DNA from: SHVZ01 sp044223515
GTDB lineage: Bacteria; Pseudomonadota; Alphaproteobacteria; SHVZ01
DNA: 64,000 nucleotides
Direction: 5' to 3'
NCBI GenBank assembly: GCA_044223515.1
Contig: JBGALV010000004.1
Location: 37,925 to 101,924, forward strand
Below the pieces are notes generated by a model. It made no database searches. It had not been told where the DNA came from and worked only from the letters and a program-made list of their open reading frames with translations. Positions 63,046 to 64,000 of the stretch are shown one piece after another (position 1 is the stretch's first letter; every line of letters starts with the position of its first letter). The translations under genes were made by a program, and so were the position numbers.

Positions 63046-63463
63046 TTAGCTTCCACCGGAGACAATGCGCTGCAGTGCTTCCGTCGGCTTCACGATGGGA
63101 ATTCCGTCAAACTCCTTCAGCACGAGCAGATCGTGGTCGCCCGAGACGATCAAGCGGGCGGCGGGCGCAGGCGAGCACGTGGTCATCGTCGGAATCGCGG
63201 CTGACGGACGCTGGAAGCGGCGCCGGTTCGACGAGGTTGGCCAAGCGTCGGTAGTCCGCGACGAGCGCGGCGGCTGAGAGTTCAGCCCGTTGGATGCGCC
63301 GCGCGAACTTCCCGCGGCCTATGACTTCGGCGAATTCTGCGAGCAGGAAAAGGCTGGTGTGCAGGGTGATGGTGCCGGCGCGCGCCGCATCGACGATCTG
63401 GCGCGGTGGCCCCTGCCAGAGCACACCAGACAGAACGGTGTTGGTATCAGCGACGATCCGCAT
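63046..63463 (-). pseudogene. PIN-domain toxin (VapC-like), frameshifted near its C-terminus
   Basis: The best start is MRIVADTNTVLSGVLW (ATG 63463), overlapping the antitoxin 3' end by 17 bases; an upstream start would add 14 residues. PIN acidic residues are visible in the DTN strand (Asp6), AEFAEV, and DSDDDHVLACA. After a frame change near 63160 the conserved C-terminus LIVSGDHDLLVLKEFDGIPI and VKPTEALQRI continues to the stop at 63046. PIN proteins are magnesium-dependent ribonucleases of toxin-antitoxin systems. As written the toxin would lose its last conserved acidic region. Confidence 0.75.
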
Positions 63464-63716
63464 TTCCAGCAGCCGATCTTCCCCGGCGCTCGGCGCGCGC
63501 GGCATCGATCTCGGCCTGGATTTCCTCGGCGCTCATGGGCGGCTCGTCGAGGGCGTCGAGCTTCTTGAACGCCTCGCCCAGGCGCGCAGCTGCCTCGGAT
63601 CGCTCCTGCGCGGCGCGCTCTCCCAGAAAGTCCACGAAATCCAGCACCTCGGCCTGCCGCTGGGGCGGGAGGGAGCGGTACTTCTCTAGAAGGGCCTTCT
63701 CGCCCGACGCGCTCAT
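63447..63716 (-). CDS. antitoxin of the PIN toxin (DUF2281/VapB-like)
   Basis: The 89-residue protein starts MSASGEKALLEKYRSLPPQR and continues QAEVLDFVDFLGERAAQERS, the pattern of DUF2281-type antitoxins, then MSAEEIQAEIDAARAERRGR. It precedes and overlaps the toxin gene, the usual antitoxin-toxin order. It would neutralise the toxin and repress the operon. The next gene on the other side is ribD on the opposite strand. Confidence 0.75.
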   Translation of the reverse strand: MSASGEKALLEKYRSLPPQRQAEVLDFVDFLGERAAQERSEAAARLGEAFKKLDALDEPPMSAEEIQAEIDAARAERRGRSAAGNADRR

Positions 63717-63846
63717 GGTGCGGTCTCCTAAGAGGCAGCGATCTGGCTCACCTTGATGGGCTGCCTAGCCGAAAACCTTGCCTGGGGCCTGACCGAGTGT
63801 CCAGCATCCTTGACCGGCAACCCGGACGCACTGCATTTACAAGTAT

Positions 63847-64000
63847 ATGCCCATCACCCCCACCGACCTCTCCCATCTCCATGGCGCGCTGACGCTTGCG
63901 CGGCGAGGCCTGGGCAATGTTTGGCCGAACCCGGCGGTGGGGTGCGTGCTGGTGAAGGACGAGGTCGTCGTCGGGCGCGGGTGGACTCAAGCCGGCGGGC
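63847..64000 (+). CDS. ribD: riboflavin biosynthesis protein RibD (5' part only)
   Basis: The window ends 51 codons into this gene. The N-terminus contains LTLARRGLGNVWPNPAVGCV and LVKDEVVVGRGWTQAGG, the deaminase-domain start of RibD, the bifunctional deaminase/reductase of riboflavin synthesis. The catalytic HAE motif lies beyond the window edge. In many alphaproteobacteria ribD directly follows nrdR. Here 6.7 kb of unusual DNA separates it from the intact nrdR. Confidence 0.9.
   Translation, partial: MPITPTDLSHLHGALTLARRGLGNVWPNPAVGCVLVKDEVVVGRGWTQAGG

Noticed and set aside
57115..63846. Mobile element with integrase, transposase or relaxase between nrdR and ribD
   Set aside because: I looked for these in all frames and found none; the only mobile-type genes are the toxin-antitoxin pair. 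The hotspot idea therefore rests on the repeats alone.

Overview
The window is high-GC, gene-dense DNA from an alphaproteobacterium, most likely a Rhodospirillales-type lineage. The evidence is the dusB(nifR3)-ntrB-ntrC order, a Ros/MucR regulator, the long form of dCTP deaminase, many stacked ABC uptake systems and the rpiB-glyA-nrdR-ribD neighbourhood. The taxonomic placement is inference from gene content only. No rRNA, tRNA, CRISPR array, transposase or integrase was recognised, and no stretch longer than about 300 bases lacks a gene or gene remnant.

Layout. 1-9.2 kb: the start of a dimethylglycine/sarcosine-type FAD oxidoreductase (cut by the window edge), a CcsA-like membrane protein, dusB-ntrB-ntrC, an EamA exporter, an Atm1-type ABC exporter, and a two-gene unit of an unknown protein with an atypical receiver protein. 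9.4-19.5 kb: one long co-directional block with mostly overlapping genes, comprising a homodimeric-type pyruvate dehydrogenase E1-like enzyme, alanine dehydrogenase, a PotFGHI-type polyamine importer, two alpha/beta hydrolases and a short-chain dehydrogenase. 19.5-31.8 kb: an acyl-CoA synthetase, a 2H phosphoesterase, a SsuABC/ThiXYZ-like importer interrupted by a reversed Gfo/Idh/MocA oxidoreductase, an Fbp-type importer on the minus strand and a prolyl oligopeptidase. 31.8-38.2 kb, minus strand: a TPR/O-GlcNAc-transferase-like protein, small membrane and MliC-like proteins, an AbrB-type transporter, an aspartoacylase-family enzyme and dCTP deaminase. 38.3-48.8 kb: a dipeptide-type ABC operon translationally coupled to an N-formylglutamate amidohydrolase and an esterase, then a DUF4010 membrane protein and a glutaryl-CoA dehydrogenase. 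48.8-57.1 kb: a branched-chain amino acid transporter operon whose livG is frameshifted and whose livF is reduced to its tail, then mucR, rpiB, glyA and nrdR.

The unusual part is 57.1-63.85 kb, between nrdR and ribD, which usually adjoin in alphaproteobacteria. It holds a second, diverged and frameshifted nrdR, a PEP-CTERM C-type-lectin protein, a large BTAD/TolB-like/TPR regulator, a third nrdR remnant (only the last 15 codons and stop), a peroxiredoxin, a Flp-type pilin, a PIN toxin with its antitoxin, and a short stretch resembling the conserved 5' motif of ribD. Most larger genes in this interval carry one or more frameshifts, while nearly all genes in the first 51.9 kb are intact. The interval therefore looks like an insertion hotspot in decay, a patch of poor sequence or assembly, or both.

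The intact genes describe a cell living on amines and amino-acid-derived compounds: oligopeptide, polyamine and branched-chain amino acid uptake, alanine to pyruvate to acetyl-CoA, formylated amino acid hydrolysis, glutaryl-CoA oxidation and NtrBC nitrogen control.
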